A stretch of DNA of 64,000 nucleotides from Nocardioides sp. YIM 152315 (GTDB lineage Bacteria > Actinomycetota > Actinomycetes > Propionibacteriales > Nocardioidaceae), in NCBI RefSeq assembly GCF_029210375.1, contig NZ_JARGER010000048.1, positions 1-64,000 of the forward strand, written 5' to 3'. The translations under genes and the position numbers were made by a program. Below are positions 38,027 to 46,692 of the stretch, in pieces (the first letter of the stretch is position 1; each line of letters starts with the position of its first letter). A model generated the notes under the pieces. The model ran no database searches, was not told the DNA's origin, and saw nothing but the letters and a program-made list of their open reading frames with translations.

Positions 38027-38995
38027 TCAGTCTACGGATCCGGTGGGCGCGATCCGCATTCCCCGCGCGTCGCGCATGGCCCGGATCACATTGGCCGCCT
38101 CCGCCCTCCCGCCGCGCACGGGGCAGAGCAGGACGACGGCCGCCGTGACCAGCCACGGCTTCAGCCGCACCAGCACGTTCTCGCCGTACCGCAGATGGAC
38201 CACGAAGAGGTTCCGGTACATGTAGTAGCCCTTCCAGCCGCTCAGGTCGTGCTGCTGGTCGAAGTCGAGCTGGCGCACGAGCACGGCGTCGCGGACCGCC
38301 CAGATGCGGAAGCCGGCGCGGCGGGCGCGGACGGCGAAGTCCACGTCGTCGTAGAAGATGAAGTACGACGGGTCGGGCAGCCCGATCGCGTCGACCACCG
38401 ACCGGCGGACCATGAAGCCCTCGAAGGCGACGTTCTCGACCTCGACGACCTCCGGCATCCGGTCGCGTCGGCCGTAGTCGGTCTCGACCATCGCCTTCTT
38501 GGGGCGGATCGCGATCGGGTTGCGCAGGTCGAAGCGGGTCGCGGCCTTCTCGACCAGCCGCCCGGCGGTGTCCTCGCGGACCGCCATCAGGCAGTCGTCG
38601 TCGCGCGCCATCAGCACGGTCAGGCAGTCGGGGGCCGGGACGACGTCGTCGTCCATCAGCCAGATCCGGTCGAACCCACGGGCGTAGGCCTCGCGCACGC
38701 CGTGGTGGAAGCCGCCGGCGCCGCCGAGGTTCTCCTCGGTGCGGAGCACCTCGAGCCCCGCGACGTCGCAGGCCTCGAGCACCTCGGCGGTGTGGTCGGT
38801 GCTCGCGTTGTCGACGACGATGACGGCGTCGGCGGGGCGCTCCAGCGCCGCCAGCCCCTCGAGCATCCGGGCGAGCAGGTCGGCGCGGTTGTAGGTGACG
38901 ACGACGACCGCGACGGTCTCCGCCCCGGTGGTCGAGGAAGGCGCGCCAGCGCCTGCCCTTCGAGACGGCTGCTGCGCAACCTCCTCAGGAGCCAT
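38027..38995 (-). CDS. GT2 glycosyltransferase (GlfT1/rhamnosyl-type)
   Basis: The 322-residue enzyme has the GT-A features VAVVVVTYNRADLLARMLEG, VIVVDNASTDHTAEVLEA, the metal motif IWLMDDDVVPAPDC and FYDDVDFAVRARRAGF. The class includes GlfT1 and WbbL, which start galactan or place the rhamnose linker (family knowledge). The ATG at 38995 has GGGGG 7 bases before it; a GTG at 39013 overlapping the previous stop is the alternative. Residues 3-24 (PEEVAQQPSRRAG...) are encoded by a dispersed repeat (38927-38990), an unusual N-terminus. Confidence 0.87.
   Translation of the reverse strand: MAPEEVAQQPSRRAGAGAPSSTTGAETVAVVVVTYNRADLLARMLEGLAALERPADAVIVVDNASTDHTAEVLEACDVAGLEVLRTEENLGGAGGFHHGVREAYARGFDRIWLMDDDVVPAPDCLTVLMARDDDCLMAVREDTAGRLVEKAATRFDLRNPIAIRPKKAMVETDYGRRDRMPEVVEVENVAFEGFMVRRSVVDAIGLPDPSYFIFYDDVDFAVRARRAGFRIWAVRDAVLVRQLDFDQQHDLSGWKGYYMYRNLFVVHLRYGENVLVRLKPWLVTAAVVLLCPVRGGRAEAANVIRAMRDARGMRIAPTGSVD
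38927..38990. repeat. Dispersed repeat copy 4, inside a glycosyltransferase gene
   Basis: The element begins GGTGGTCGAGGAAGGCG and ends TTCGAGACGGCTGC...CTCCTCAGG on the plus strand. It shares GGTGGTCGAG with 24651, TTCGAGACG with 53 and 6029, and CCTCCTCA with 6029. It is translated on the minus strand as the N-terminal tail of the GT2 enzyme. Confidence 0.6.
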
Positions 38996-39009
38996 CTCGG
39001 AACCCCCGG

Positions 39010-39966
39010 TCACGACAGATACCTCTCGTGGCCGGTGAAGTCGCCGCGCAGCCCGGCGTACATGCCCCGGGCGCTGGTCGCCAGCCGCCGGACCGACGGC
39101 CTGGTGAAGGCGTAGAACCAGGTGGTCTTGGCGACGAAGGCCAGGGCGTGCGGCCAGCCCCTGTGGTCGCGCAGGTTCACGAGGTTGTTGCGGGCCATGC
39201 AGTAGTGCTTGAGCTCGCTCGGGCTGTGGTTGTACGTCGTGCGCCCGAACATCATCGGCGTCCCGAGATCGCCCACGGCGGGGTGCCGCACCTGCGCGTC
39301 GACCAGCGTCGCGATCCGGGCGCCGGCGGCCTCGGCGCGCAGGCGGTACTCGTGGTCGTCGCCCCAGATGAAGAACTCCGCGCGCGGCAGGCCGATCCGC
39401 TCCACCAGCGCGCGGGTCACCAGCACGCCGTTGAAGGGGATCACGATGCCGTCGATGCGGCCACCGGTCGCGGCGCGGCGTACATCGTCGAGCCGGTGCA
39501 CCACGCGGGCACCCCCGGGCAGCCGGATCGGGAAGACCAGCCGGGCGGGGTCGCGCTCGTCGACGACGAGCGGGCCCCAGAAGTCCAGGTCGGGCTCGGC
39601 CAGCAGCCGGCGCAGGCAGTCGGGGTCGGGCAGCCCGTCGTCGTCCATCAGCCACACGAGCTCGGCCCCCCGCTCGAGCGCCCACCCCAGGCCGTCGTGG
39701 AAGCCGCCTGCCCCGCCGCCGTTCCGGTCGAGCGTGCGGCCGAGCACCGGCGTCACGGGGTGGTCGGCGCCGCCGTCACGGTCAGCCAGCCCCGCCAGCC
39801 ACTCCCCGGTGCCGTCGGTCGACGCGTTGTCGACCACCAGCACCTCGCTGAGCTCGGGCACCGCGTCGAGGCGCTCCACCAGCCGCCGCAGGAGCTCCAG
39901 CCGGTTGAAGGTGACGACCACCGCGACCACGCGAGCGCCGTCGCGCGGAGTGGGCTGGTCGGACAC
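39010..39966 (-). CDS. GT2 glycosyltransferase, first gene of the galactan-type operon
   Basis: The 318-residue enzyme has VVAVVVTFNRLELLRRLVE, VLVVDNASTDGTGEWLAGL, the metal motif LVWLMDDDGLPDPDCL and FFIWGDDHEYRLRAEAAGA, close to GlfT1 and related wall-linker transferases. The GTG at 39966 follows TAGGGT by 7 bases, which fits a leaderless start; a GTG at 39975 is also in frame. Its stop is followed by the second GT2 gene, so it leads a six-gene run: GT2, GT2, glf, GlfT2-like, Wzm, Wzt. Confidence 0.9.
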   Translation of the reverse strand: MSDQPTPRDGARVVAVVVTFNRLELLRRLVERLDAVPELSEVLVVDNASTDGTGEWLAGLADRDGGADHPVTPVLGRTLDRNGGGAGGFHDGLGWALERGAELVWLMDDDGLPDPDCLRRLLAEPDLDFWGPLVVDERDPARLVFPIRLPGGARVVHRLDDVRRAATGGRIDGIVIPFNGVLVTRALVERIGLPRAEFFIWGDDHEYRLRAEAAGARIATLVDAQVRHPAVGDLGTPMMFGRTTYNHSPSELKHYCMARNNLVNLRDHRGWPHALAFVAKTTWFYAFTRPSVRRLATSARGMYAGLRGDFTGHERYLS

Positions 39967-39973
39967 GCGGACC

Positions 39974-39979
39974 ACCCTA
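39974..39979 (-). promoter_or_regulatory. Leaderless -10 box of the galactan-type operon
   Basis: TAGGGT lies 7 bases before the GTG at 39966, and no other promoter-like gap exists in the six-gene run. Confidence 0.6.
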
Positions 39980-40074
39980 GAGGGCGGGACGTCCGATCCC
40001 CCGAAGCGGGTGAACGCCCCCGTCCGCGGTGCGGAGCGATCATGCGGATCCGGTGGTCCGGCCGCCCACGGACG

Positions 40075-41322
40075 TCAGAAGTCGACCGGATCCCGGATGA
40101 TCGGGCAGGTCATGCAGTGGCCGCCGCCCCGGCCGCGACCCAGCTCGGCGCCGACGATCGTGATCACCTCGACCCCGGCCTTGCGCAGCAGCGTGTTGGT
40201 CAGCGTGTTGCGGTCGTAGGTGAACACCACACCCGGCTCGAGAGCGACCGCGTTGTTGCCGCTGTCCCACTGCTGGCGCTCGGACTGGTAGACGTCGCCG
40301 CCGGTGTCGATGACCCGGATGGACGGCAGCCCCAGCTCGCGCGCGACGACGTCGACGAACGCCGCCGCGCCCTCGTCGCGCACCTCGACGCCCGGCGCGC
40401 GGTCCGAGGGCGTCAGCGTGAAGGTGTGCACGCCGTCCATGATCGTGGGGTAGAGCGTGACGATGTCGCGGTCGACGAACGTGAACACCGTGTCGAGATG
40501 CATCGCGGCGCGCAGCTTCGGCATCCCGGCCACGACCACGCGGGTCGCGGCGCCCTGCTCGAAGAGCGCCTTCGCGACCTGGGTGATCGCCTGCCGCGAC
40601 GTGCGCTCACTCATGCCGATCAGCACGACGCCGTTGCCGACCGGCATCACGTCGCCGCCCTCGAAGCTGGCCTGTCCCCACTCCTGCTCGGGGTCGCCCC
40701 ACCAGACCGTCGAGCCGACGAAGTCGGGGTGGTGCAGGTAGATCGCCTTGTAGAGCAGCGTCTCCTCCTTGCGGGCCGCCCAGTAGAGCGGGTTCATCGT
40801 CAGCCCGCCGTACAGCCAGCAGGTCGTGTCGCGGGTGTAGAGCGTGTTGGGCAGCGGCGGCATGAGGTACTCGCGGGCGCCGGTCGACTCCCGCGCCAGG
40901 CTGAGGTAGTCGGTGCGGAAGCCGTCGGGCAGGTCGTTGGTCGCGAGGCCGCCGACGAGGAACTCGGCGAGCTGCCGGTCCGGCAGGCTCTCGAGGTAGC
41001 TCCGGGTGTCGTCGACGAGGCCGAGGCCGACCTGGTTCGGCACGATCTTGCGGTCGAGGATCCAGTCCCGGGCACCGGGGACGGCGACCGTCTGCGCGAT
41101 CAGGTCGTGGAGCTCGACGACCTCGACGTCGCGCTGCGTCAGCTTATTGACGAAGTCGGCGTGGTCGCGCTGGGCGTTCTCCACCCACATCACGTCGTCG
41201 AACAGCAGCTCGTCGTTGTTGCTCGGCGTCAGTCGGCGGTGCGCGAGGCCGGGCGCGCAGACCAGCACCTTGCGCAGCCTGCCGACCTCGGAGTGGACGC
41301 CGTACGTCGCGGAGAGGCTCAT
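40075..41322 (-). CDS. arcA: Arginine deiminase
   Basis: The enzyme hydrolyses arginine to citrulline and ammonia. The 415-residue product has the N-terminal VHSEVGRLRKVLVCAPG, the substrate aspartates in NTLYTRDTTCWLYGG and FEGGDVMPVG, the histidine in MHLDTVFTFVD and the nucleophile C403 in GGGHCMTCP. An AGGA-type ribosome site precedes the ATG. It follows the antiporter gene by 26 bases. No ornithine transcarbamylase or carbamate kinase gene follows, so only the first step of the ADI pathway is in this window. Confidence 0.96.
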   Translation of the reverse strand: MSLSATYGVHSEVGRLRKVLVCAPGLAHRRLTPSNNDELLFDDVMWVENAQRDHADFVNKLTQRDVEVVELHDLIAQTVAVPGARDWILDRKIVPNQVGLGLVDDTRSYLESLPDRQLAEFLVGGLATNDLPDGFRTDYLSLARESTGAREYLMPPLPNTLYTRDTTCWLYGGLTMNPLYWAARKEETLLYKAIYLHHPDFVGSTVWWGDPEQEWGQASFEGGDVMPVGNGVVLIGMSERTSRQAITQVAKALFEQGAATRVVVAGMPKLRAAMHLDTVFTFVDRDIVTLYPTIMDGVHTFTLTPSDRAPGVEVRDEGAAAFVDVVARELGLPSIRVIDTGGDVYQSERQQWDSGNNAVALEPGVVFTYDRNTLTNTLLRKAGVEVITIVGAELGRGRGGGHCMTCPIIRDPVDF

Positions 41323-41348
41323 GAGGAGTTCCTTCCTGGTTCCACGGG

Positions 41349-42797
41349 TCAGAGGGTGATCCGTCCGGTCCAGAGCCCGACGGCCCCGACGACGCCGCCG
41401 GCGACGATCAGGGCGAACAGCGCGGCCTCGGCCGGCGTGAACAGCCGGCGATCGTTCTCGCTCCGCGCCTTGATGTAGAGCAGCGACGCGGGTGCCAGGA
41501 GGACGGTCATCAGGAGCACGAACTTCATGCCGGCCGCGTCGAAGAGGAAGATCGTGTACGCCGTGGCGGCCCCGGCGAAGATCGTCTCCTTGCGGCGGAT
41601 CCGCCCCGCCACGCCCTCGTAGGTCTCCCCGGTCAGGCCGAGCTTGAGGGCGTACGCCGCGGCCAGCAGGTAGGGCAGCAGCGCGAGGCTCGTCGAGAGG
41701 TCGAGCATGAAGTTCAGGGCGTCGTTGACGAAGAGGGTCAGCGCGAGGAGCCCCTGCACCGCGAGCGAGGTCACGACGAGGGCGGTGATCGGGGTGCCGG
41801 CGGCGTTCTCCTGGCCGAGGAACTCGGGGAAGTCGTCCTGCCGGGCGGGGATGTACATCACCTCGGCCGCCATCAGCGTCCACGCGAGGTAGGCGCCGAG
41901 GACCGACACGATCACGGCGACGCTGATGAAGACCTCGCCCCAGTCGCCGACGACCGACTCGAACACGCCGACCATCGACGGCTGCCGCGTCTCGGCGAGT
42001 TCGGGCTGCGGGACGACGGAGTAGCTGGACAGGGTGACCAGCGCGAAGATCGAGAGCACGCTGAGGAAGCCCATGACCGTCGCCCGACCGACGTCCTCGC
42101 GGCGTCGCGCGTAGCGGGAGTAGACGCTCGCGCCCTCGATGCCGATGAAGACGAACGTCGTGATCAGCATCGTGTTGCGGATCTGCTCGTTCAGGTCGCC
42201 GAGGTCGCCGTACCCGTAGGCGGTCCAATTGTCGGAGAAGACCCCCGCGTCGAAGTTCACGAACAGCACCACGATGAACACCAGGATCGGGATGACCTTG
42301 AAGACCGTGACGATCCGGTTGATGACTGCGGCGTCGCGCACCCCGCGGGCCACCATGGCGTGGAAGATCCACACGCCGACCGAGCCGACCGCGACGGCGA
42401 GGAAGGTGTCGCCGTCGCCGAAGGACTCGAAGAACGCGCCGACGGTCGCGGTCATGAAGACCCAGTAGAAGGTGTTGCCGGCGACCGTGCTGGCCCAGAA
42501 CCCGATGGCGGAGTTGAAGCCCGCGTAGTCGCCGAAGCCGGCCTTGGCGTAGATGAAGACACCGGAGTCCAGGTCGGGCCGGCGGATCGCGAGGTTCTGG
42601 AACACGAACGCGAGCATCAGCATGCCGGCACCGGCCACGGCCCAGGCGATCAACGACCCGAGGATCCCGGTGGCCACGCCGAAGCGCGCCGGGAGCGAGA
42701 ACACGCCGGCTCCGACCATGCCGCCGACCACCATCGCGGTCAGGGTCGGCAGACTCAGCTTGGCGGCGGGCGTCGCGGTCTCCACCTCGGTGCTCAT
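41349..42797 (-). CDS. arcD: APC-family basic amino acid antiporter (ArcD-like)
   Basis: The 482-residue protein has about 12 membrane helices and the APC start LSLPTLTAMVVGGMVGAGVFSLP, the consensus of arginine/ornithine-type antiporters. With arcA in the same operon it probably imports arginine in exchange for ornithine or citrulline. AGGAGATGAG precedes the ATG at 42797. A tandem CACCCGGG repeat near 42834-42853 lies in its upstream region. Confidence 0.9.
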   Translation of the reverse strand: MSTEVETATPAAKLSLPTLTAMVVGGMVGAGVFSLPARFGVATGILGSLIAWAVAGAGMLMLAFVFQNLAIRRPDLDSGVFIYAKAGFGDYAGFNSAIGFWASTVAGNTFYWVFMTATVGAFFESFGDGDTFLAVAVGSVGVWIFHAMVARGVRDAAVINRIVTVFKVIPILVFIVVLFVNFDAGVFSDNWTAYGYGDLGDLNEQIRNTMLITTFVFIGIEGASVYSRYARRREDVGRATVMGFLSVLSIFALVTLSSYSVVPQPELAETRQPSMVGVFESVVGDWGEVFISVAVIVSVLGAYLAWTLMAAEVMYIPARQDDFPEFLGQENAAGTPITALVVTSLAVQGLLALTLFVNDALNFMLDLSTSLALLPYLLAAAYALKLGLTGETYEGVAGRIRRKETIFAGAATAYTIFLFDAAGMKFVLLMTVLLAPASLLYIKARSENDRRLFTPAEAALFALIVAGGVVGAVGLWTGRITL

Positions 42798-42923
42798 CTC
42801 ATCTCCTGAGCGTCTCCGGTCCGTTCGCAGCCCACCCGGGCACCCGGGCACCTCACACGGTGGCGGAGTTCCGCGCTCCCCGGGTCACCCATATCGGACG
42901 AACCGGGGCGGTGAGGTGCGGGA

Positions 42924-44378
42924 TCAGCAGGCAGCCCCGAGGTCGTCGGACTCGTTGGCCGCGTAGCCGGTGGCGAGCGAGCCGATCGAGCCGCCCGTGA
43001 CCGCCTGCTGCTGCTTCTTCTGCTTCTTCTTGCCGCCACCGGCGTCCGCGCCCGCCGAGCCGTCGCCGCCGGCCCGATCGATCGCCTCGGCGACCTTCGC
43101 CTTGACCAGCTTGATGTCGGGGTCCGCGGTGTCGACCATCGGCGGCACGAGCGACAGCGTCGACACCTTCTGCCCGCGGGCCTTGAGCGCGAGCTGGGCG
43201 AAGGAGTCGAACTCTCCGGCCGGGATGTTCGTCGAGACCATCGCCGAGCTCGCGGCCGCGATCCGTGCGAACTTCGTGACCGCGGTCTGCGGGCTGATCT
43301 GCTGCAGCATCGCCCCCATCACGCACTTCTGCCGCGCCATCCGCGAGTAGTCGTCGGAGTCGTCGCGGGCCCGGGCGAACCAGAGCGTGTCGTGGCCGTC
43401 CAGCTTGCGGGTGCCCGGCTCGATGTAGCCGGTGACGTCGGAGCCGAGGCCGCCGACGGGGATGGGCTGCCGGACGTTGAGGGTCACGCCGCCGACCGCG
43501 TCGACGAGGTCCTTGAACCCCTCGAGGTTGACCATCGCCCAGTAGTTGATCTTCAGCCCGGTGATGCCCTCGACCGCCATCACCGTCGCGTCGACGCCGG
43601 GGTGGTCGGAGTCCGGGAAGAGCTGCGCGTTGTCACCCGCCCAGGTGCTGACCCCGTTGAGGTAGTCGGCGTCGAACCCGTCGGGGAACTGCTCGTGCAT
43701 CACCGAGCCCTTGACGAACGGGAAGTTCTGCATGTTGCGCGGCAGCGAGACCAGCACGGTCCGGCCGCTGTCCGCGTCGATGCTCGCGATCGTCATGGAG
43801 TCCGGCCGCAGGCCCCAGCGCCCGGCACCGGCGTCGCCGCCGAGCAGCAGCACGTTGAAGCGACCGTCGTGCGCGCCGGTGACGCCACCGTCGCCCGACA
43901 TCGCCAGCACGAAGGAGCGCTGGACCCCGAGCAGGTGCGCGCCGAAGAGCAGTCCGGCGGCGATCGAGAGGCACAGCACGCCGTTGACCCCGACGGCGGC
44001 GCGACGGTGCCGCAGGCTCAGCGTCAGCGGCTGCCCCAGGCGCCACGCGTCGACGAAGAGGTAGGCCCAGCCCACCGCGAGCCCGGTGAGCAGCAGCCTC
44101 AGCCACAGCAGCGCCGACGGGTCGAAGGTCAGCCAGAAGAAGAAGCCGTGTGAGACGTACCCGACCAGCAGCGTGGTGAGCGCCGCCGCGACCAGCACAG
44201 CCCAGGTGCGCAGCGCGATCCGACCGACCCGCTTGTTGCCGTACACCAGCTGCGCCGACCCCGGGAGGACGAGCGTGATCAGCATCAGGGCCACCGCCCG
44301 GCGGAAGCGGACGCGGGCGGCACGCTCGCCGGCGGTGAAGCGGGAGGTGTGCGACCCGGGGGAAGGGGCGGGCGGCAT
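42924..44378 (-). CDS. LytR-CpsA-Psr (LCP) family protein with four N-terminal helices
   Basis: LCP proteins transfer polymers such as teichoic acid, arabinogalactan or capsule from a lipid carrier to peptidoglycan. This 484-residue version has about four membrane helices in the first 160 residues, then the LCP domain with VLLLGGDAG, RPDSMTIASIDADSGRTVLVSLPRN, the acidic region and WFARARDDSDDYSRMARQK, which holds the family arginines. A hydrophilic C-terminus contains a lysine/glutamine run (KKKQKKQQQ) and ends in cysteine. GAGAGG precedes the ATG at 44378. It is divergent from a second LCP gene. Confidence 0.92.
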   Translation of the reverse strand: MPPAPSPGSHTSRFTAGERAARVRFRRAVALMLITLVLPGSAQLVYGNKRVGRIALRTWAVLVAAALTTLLVGYVSHGFFFWLTFDPSALLWLRLLLTGLAVGWAYLFVDAWRLGQPLTLSLRHRRAAVGVNGVLCLSIAAGLLFGAHLLGVQRSFVLAMSGDGGVTGAHDGRFNVLLLGGDAGAGRWGLRPDSMTIASIDADSGRTVLVSLPRNMQNFPFVKGSVMHEQFPDGFDADYLNGVSTWAGDNAQLFPDSDHPGVDATVMAVEGITGLKINYWAMVNLEGFKDLVDAVGGVTLNVRQPIPVGGLGSDVTGYIEPGTRKLDGHDTLWFARARDDSDDYSRMARQKCVMGAMLQQISPQTAVTKFARIAAASSAMVSTNIPAGEFDSFAQLALKARGQKVSTLSLVPPMVDTADPDIKLVKAKVAEAIDRAGGDGSAGADAGGGKKKQKKQQQAVTGGSIGSLATGYAANESDDLGAAC

Positions 44379-44496
44379 CGAGATTCCTCTCGAGAGCGTC
44401 GTACTGGGGAAGGGGGTGCTGCCCCGCAAGTATCACCAGTCACAGGCGCAACAGGCGTCACGACGCGCCGATCACCGCCGACGTGGGACGACCCGG

Positions 44497-44502
44497 TACG
44501 GT
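44497..44502 (+). promoter_or_regulatory. Leaderless -10 box of the second LCP gene
   Basis: TACGGT lies 7 bases before the ATG at 44510. Confidence 0.55.
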
Positions 44503-44509
44503 CGCGTGC

Positions 44510-45712
44510 ATGAACGACCGTCCCCGCAGCGACGGCGAACCCGGGGACGGGACGCCGGACTTCCACTGGCTCTACGGCGGCGACGGCAGCGACCAGGACC
44601 AGGACCGCCCGGGCCGGCGCGAGCCGCGCCCCGATGAGACCCGGGTGATGCCGACGATGCCGCGCCCCTCCGAGCAGCAGGCAGCCCCGCACCCGCCCCG
44701 CGAGCGGGCCGGGACCCCTCCGACGCCGCCCCCGCTCGCACCGACGCCCGGCGGCGAGCGCCCGCGCCGCCGCCGGGGACCGCGGTTCTACCTGCGGATC
44801 GTGCTGGTGCTGCTCCTGCTGTGGGTGGTCTACCTCGTGGCGGTGCCGCTGTGGACGTGGAAGTCGGTCGAGAGCGTCGAGTGGGAGCCGAAGGGCGATC
44901 GCCCTGCCGACCAGCCCGGCACGACGTACCTCATGGTCGGCAGCGACTCCCGCGCCGGACTGTCCGCCGAGCAGCGGAAGGAGTTCGCGACCGGCAACCC
45001 GAAGAGCCAGCTGTCCGACACGATCATGATCCTGCACACCGGCTCCGGACCGAACCTGCTGGTCTCGCTCCCGCGCGACTCGATCGTCGACATCCCCGGG
45101 CACGGCAGCACCAAGATCAACGCCGCCTACTCGTACGGTGGGCCGAAGCTCCTCGTGCAGACGGTGGAGCAGAACACCGGCATCCGCATCGACGACTACG
45201 TCGAGATCGGACTCGGCGGCGTGGCCGGCGTGGTCGACGCGGTCGGTGGCATCGAGATCTGCCCGACCAGCGACATGACCGACAAGCTGGCCGGGCTGGA
45301 GATCGAGAAGGGGTGCCAGGAGGTCGACGGCAAGACGGCGCTCGCGTACTCCCGCTCGCGCCACACGTCGGCGACCGGGGACATCGACCGCGTCAAGCAC
45401 CAGCGCGAGGTCGTCGCCGCGGTCGGCGACAAGGTGATCTCGCCGTGGACCTTCATCAACCCGGTCCGCTACTGGCGCCTCGCCAACGCCGTCCCGGACT
45501 TCTTCGCCTTCGGCGAGGGGACGGGCCCCGTCCAGGCCGGGAAGTGGGCGCTGGCGATGACCAACGTCGACCTCAGCTGCGTGGTGCCGCTGGCCAGCCT
45601 CGAGGTCCGATGGGACGAGGAGCGGTCGCAGCGGATGTTCGACTACATCAAGGAGGACGACGTGGCCGACATGCCCAAGGGTCTGTGCCGGGCGAACGGC
45701 GGTCTCTCGTGA
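44510..45712 (+). CDS. LCP family protein, single-helix form
   Basis: The 400-residue protein has a proline-rich cytosolic arm of about 90 residues, one helix (YLRIVLVLLLLWVVYLVAVP) and the LCP domain with TYLMVGSDSRAGL, SDTIMILHTG, LLVSLPRDSIVDIPGHG, KINAAYSYGG and LAYSRSRHTSATGDIDRVKHQR. It is the usual one-helix LCP type, in contrast to the divergent neighbour at 42924. Two LCP proteins could serve two polymers, for instance the galactan-type one above. The enoyl-CoA hydratase start overlaps its stop (GTGA). Confidence 0.93.
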   Translation: MNDRPRSDGEPGDGTPDFHWLYGGDGSDQDQDRPGRREPRPDETRVMPTMPRPSEQQAAPHPPRERAGTPPTPPPLAPTPGGERPRRRRGPRFYLRIVLVLLLLWVVYLVAVPLWTWKSVESVEWEPKGDRPADQPGTTYLMVGSDSRAGLSAEQRKEFATGNPKSQLSDTIMILHTGSGPNLLVSLPRDSIVDIPGHGSTKINAAYSYGGPKLLVQTVEQNTGIRIDDYVEIGLGGVAGVVDAVGGIEICPTSDMTDKLAGLEIEKGCQEVDGKTALAYSRSRHTSATGDIDRVKHQREVVAAVGDKVISPWTFINPVRYWRLANAVPDFFAFGEGTGPVQAGKWALAMTNVDLSCVVPLASLEVRWDEERSQRMFDYIKEDDVADMPKGLCRANGGLS

Positions 45713-46575
45713 CCTACGAGACCCTCCGCTGGGAGGTCGACGACGACGGTGTCGGCACGCTGACGCTGCACCGCCCCGACCACCTCAACGCCTTCGACCT
45801 GACGATGGCGGGCGAGCTCGAGCAGTTCTTCCGCGAGGACGCAGTGGACGACGCGGTGCGCGCCGTCGTCGTCACCGGTGCCGGCCGTGCCTTCTGCGCC
45901 GGCATGGACCTGTCGGCCGAGGGCAACGTCTTCGGCCTCGACGAGTCGGTGCGCCCGACCGTGGCCGAGTTCCGCGCGTCGTACGACGAGGCGCCGTACG
46001 ACGAGGGTGTCCGCGACACCGGCGGCAAGGTGACGCTGGCGGTCCACGCGCTGCCGAAGCCCGTGATCGCGGCCATCAACGGACCCGCGGTCGGCATCGG
46101 CGCCACGATGACGCTGGCGATGGACCTGCGCCTGGCGTCGACGAAGGCACGGATCGGCTTCGTCTTCGGCCGGCTCGGCATCGTGCCGGAGGCGGCGTCG
46201 ACATGGTTCCTCCCGCGGATCGTCGGGATGCAGCAGGCGCTGGAGTGGGTCTACTCCGCCGACATCCTCGACGCCGACGCCGCGCTCGCCGGACGCCTGG
46301 TGCGCAGCGTGCACGAGCCCGACGACCTGGTGCCGGCGGCGCAGGAGCTGGCCCGGTCATTCGTCGTGGACCGCTCGCCCACCGCACTCGGCCTCGCGAA
46401 GCGGCTGCTCTACCGCAACAGCGCCGTCGCCGACCCCCTCGAGGCACACCTCTCCGACTCTCTCGCGATGTACTGGCAGTCGATCGGCGACGGCAAGGAG
46501 GGCGTCGCGGCGTTCCTCGAGAAGCGCACCCCCTCCTTCACCGGCCGCGCCTCCGACCTCCCCGACGTCTTCTGA
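45709..46575 (+). CDS. Enoyl-CoA hydratase/isomerase family protein
   Basis: The 288-residue crotonase-fold protein has GTLTLHRPDHLNAFDLTMAGEL, the oxyanion motif VVVTGAGRAFCAGMDLSAEGN and the second loop PVIAAINGPAVGIGATMTLAMDLRLA. Both typical acidic catalytic positions are not obvious, so it could be a hydratase or isomerase. The GTG start overlaps the LCP stop by 4 bases. The stop is followed directly by the first unit of an inverted repeat array. Confidence 0.88.
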   Translation: MTYETLRWEVDDDGVGTLTLHRPDHLNAFDLTMAGELEQFFREDAVDDAVRAVVVTGAGRAFCAGMDLSAEGNVFGLDESVRPTVAEFRASYDEAPYDEGVRDTGGKVTLAVHALPKPVIAAINGPAVGIGATMTLAMDLRLASTKARIGFVFGRLGIVPEAASTWFLPRIVGMQQALEWVYSADILDADAALAGRLVRSVHEPDDLVPAAQELARSFVVDRSPTALGLAKRLLYRNSAVADPLEAHLSDSLAMYWQSIGDGKEGVAAFLEKRTPSFTGRASDLPDVF

Positions 46576-46692
46576 ACGTTGAATCGGGAGTTCCGACGCT
46601 CGAATCGGGAGTTCTCGACAACCGCGCCGCCAGAACTCCCGATTGAACCGTCAGAAGTCCCGATTCAACGTGAGAAAGTCCCGATTCAACGT
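46576..46692. repeat. Five-unit array of ACGTTGAATCGGGAnTTCT, two forward and three reversed
   Basis: Forward units lie at 46576-46593 and 46598-46615, reversed ones at 46632-46648, 46653-46671 and 46674-46692. The units differ at a few positions. The array lies between a forward and a reverse gene, and the reverse gene (paaK) takes its TGA stop from the last unit. Any forward unit can pair with any reversed unit, so it could serve as a two-way terminator. Confidence 0.8.

Noticed and set aside
46576..46692. CRISPR array
   Set aside because: Units alternate in orientation, spacing is irregular (2-16 bases), and no cas genes are present.
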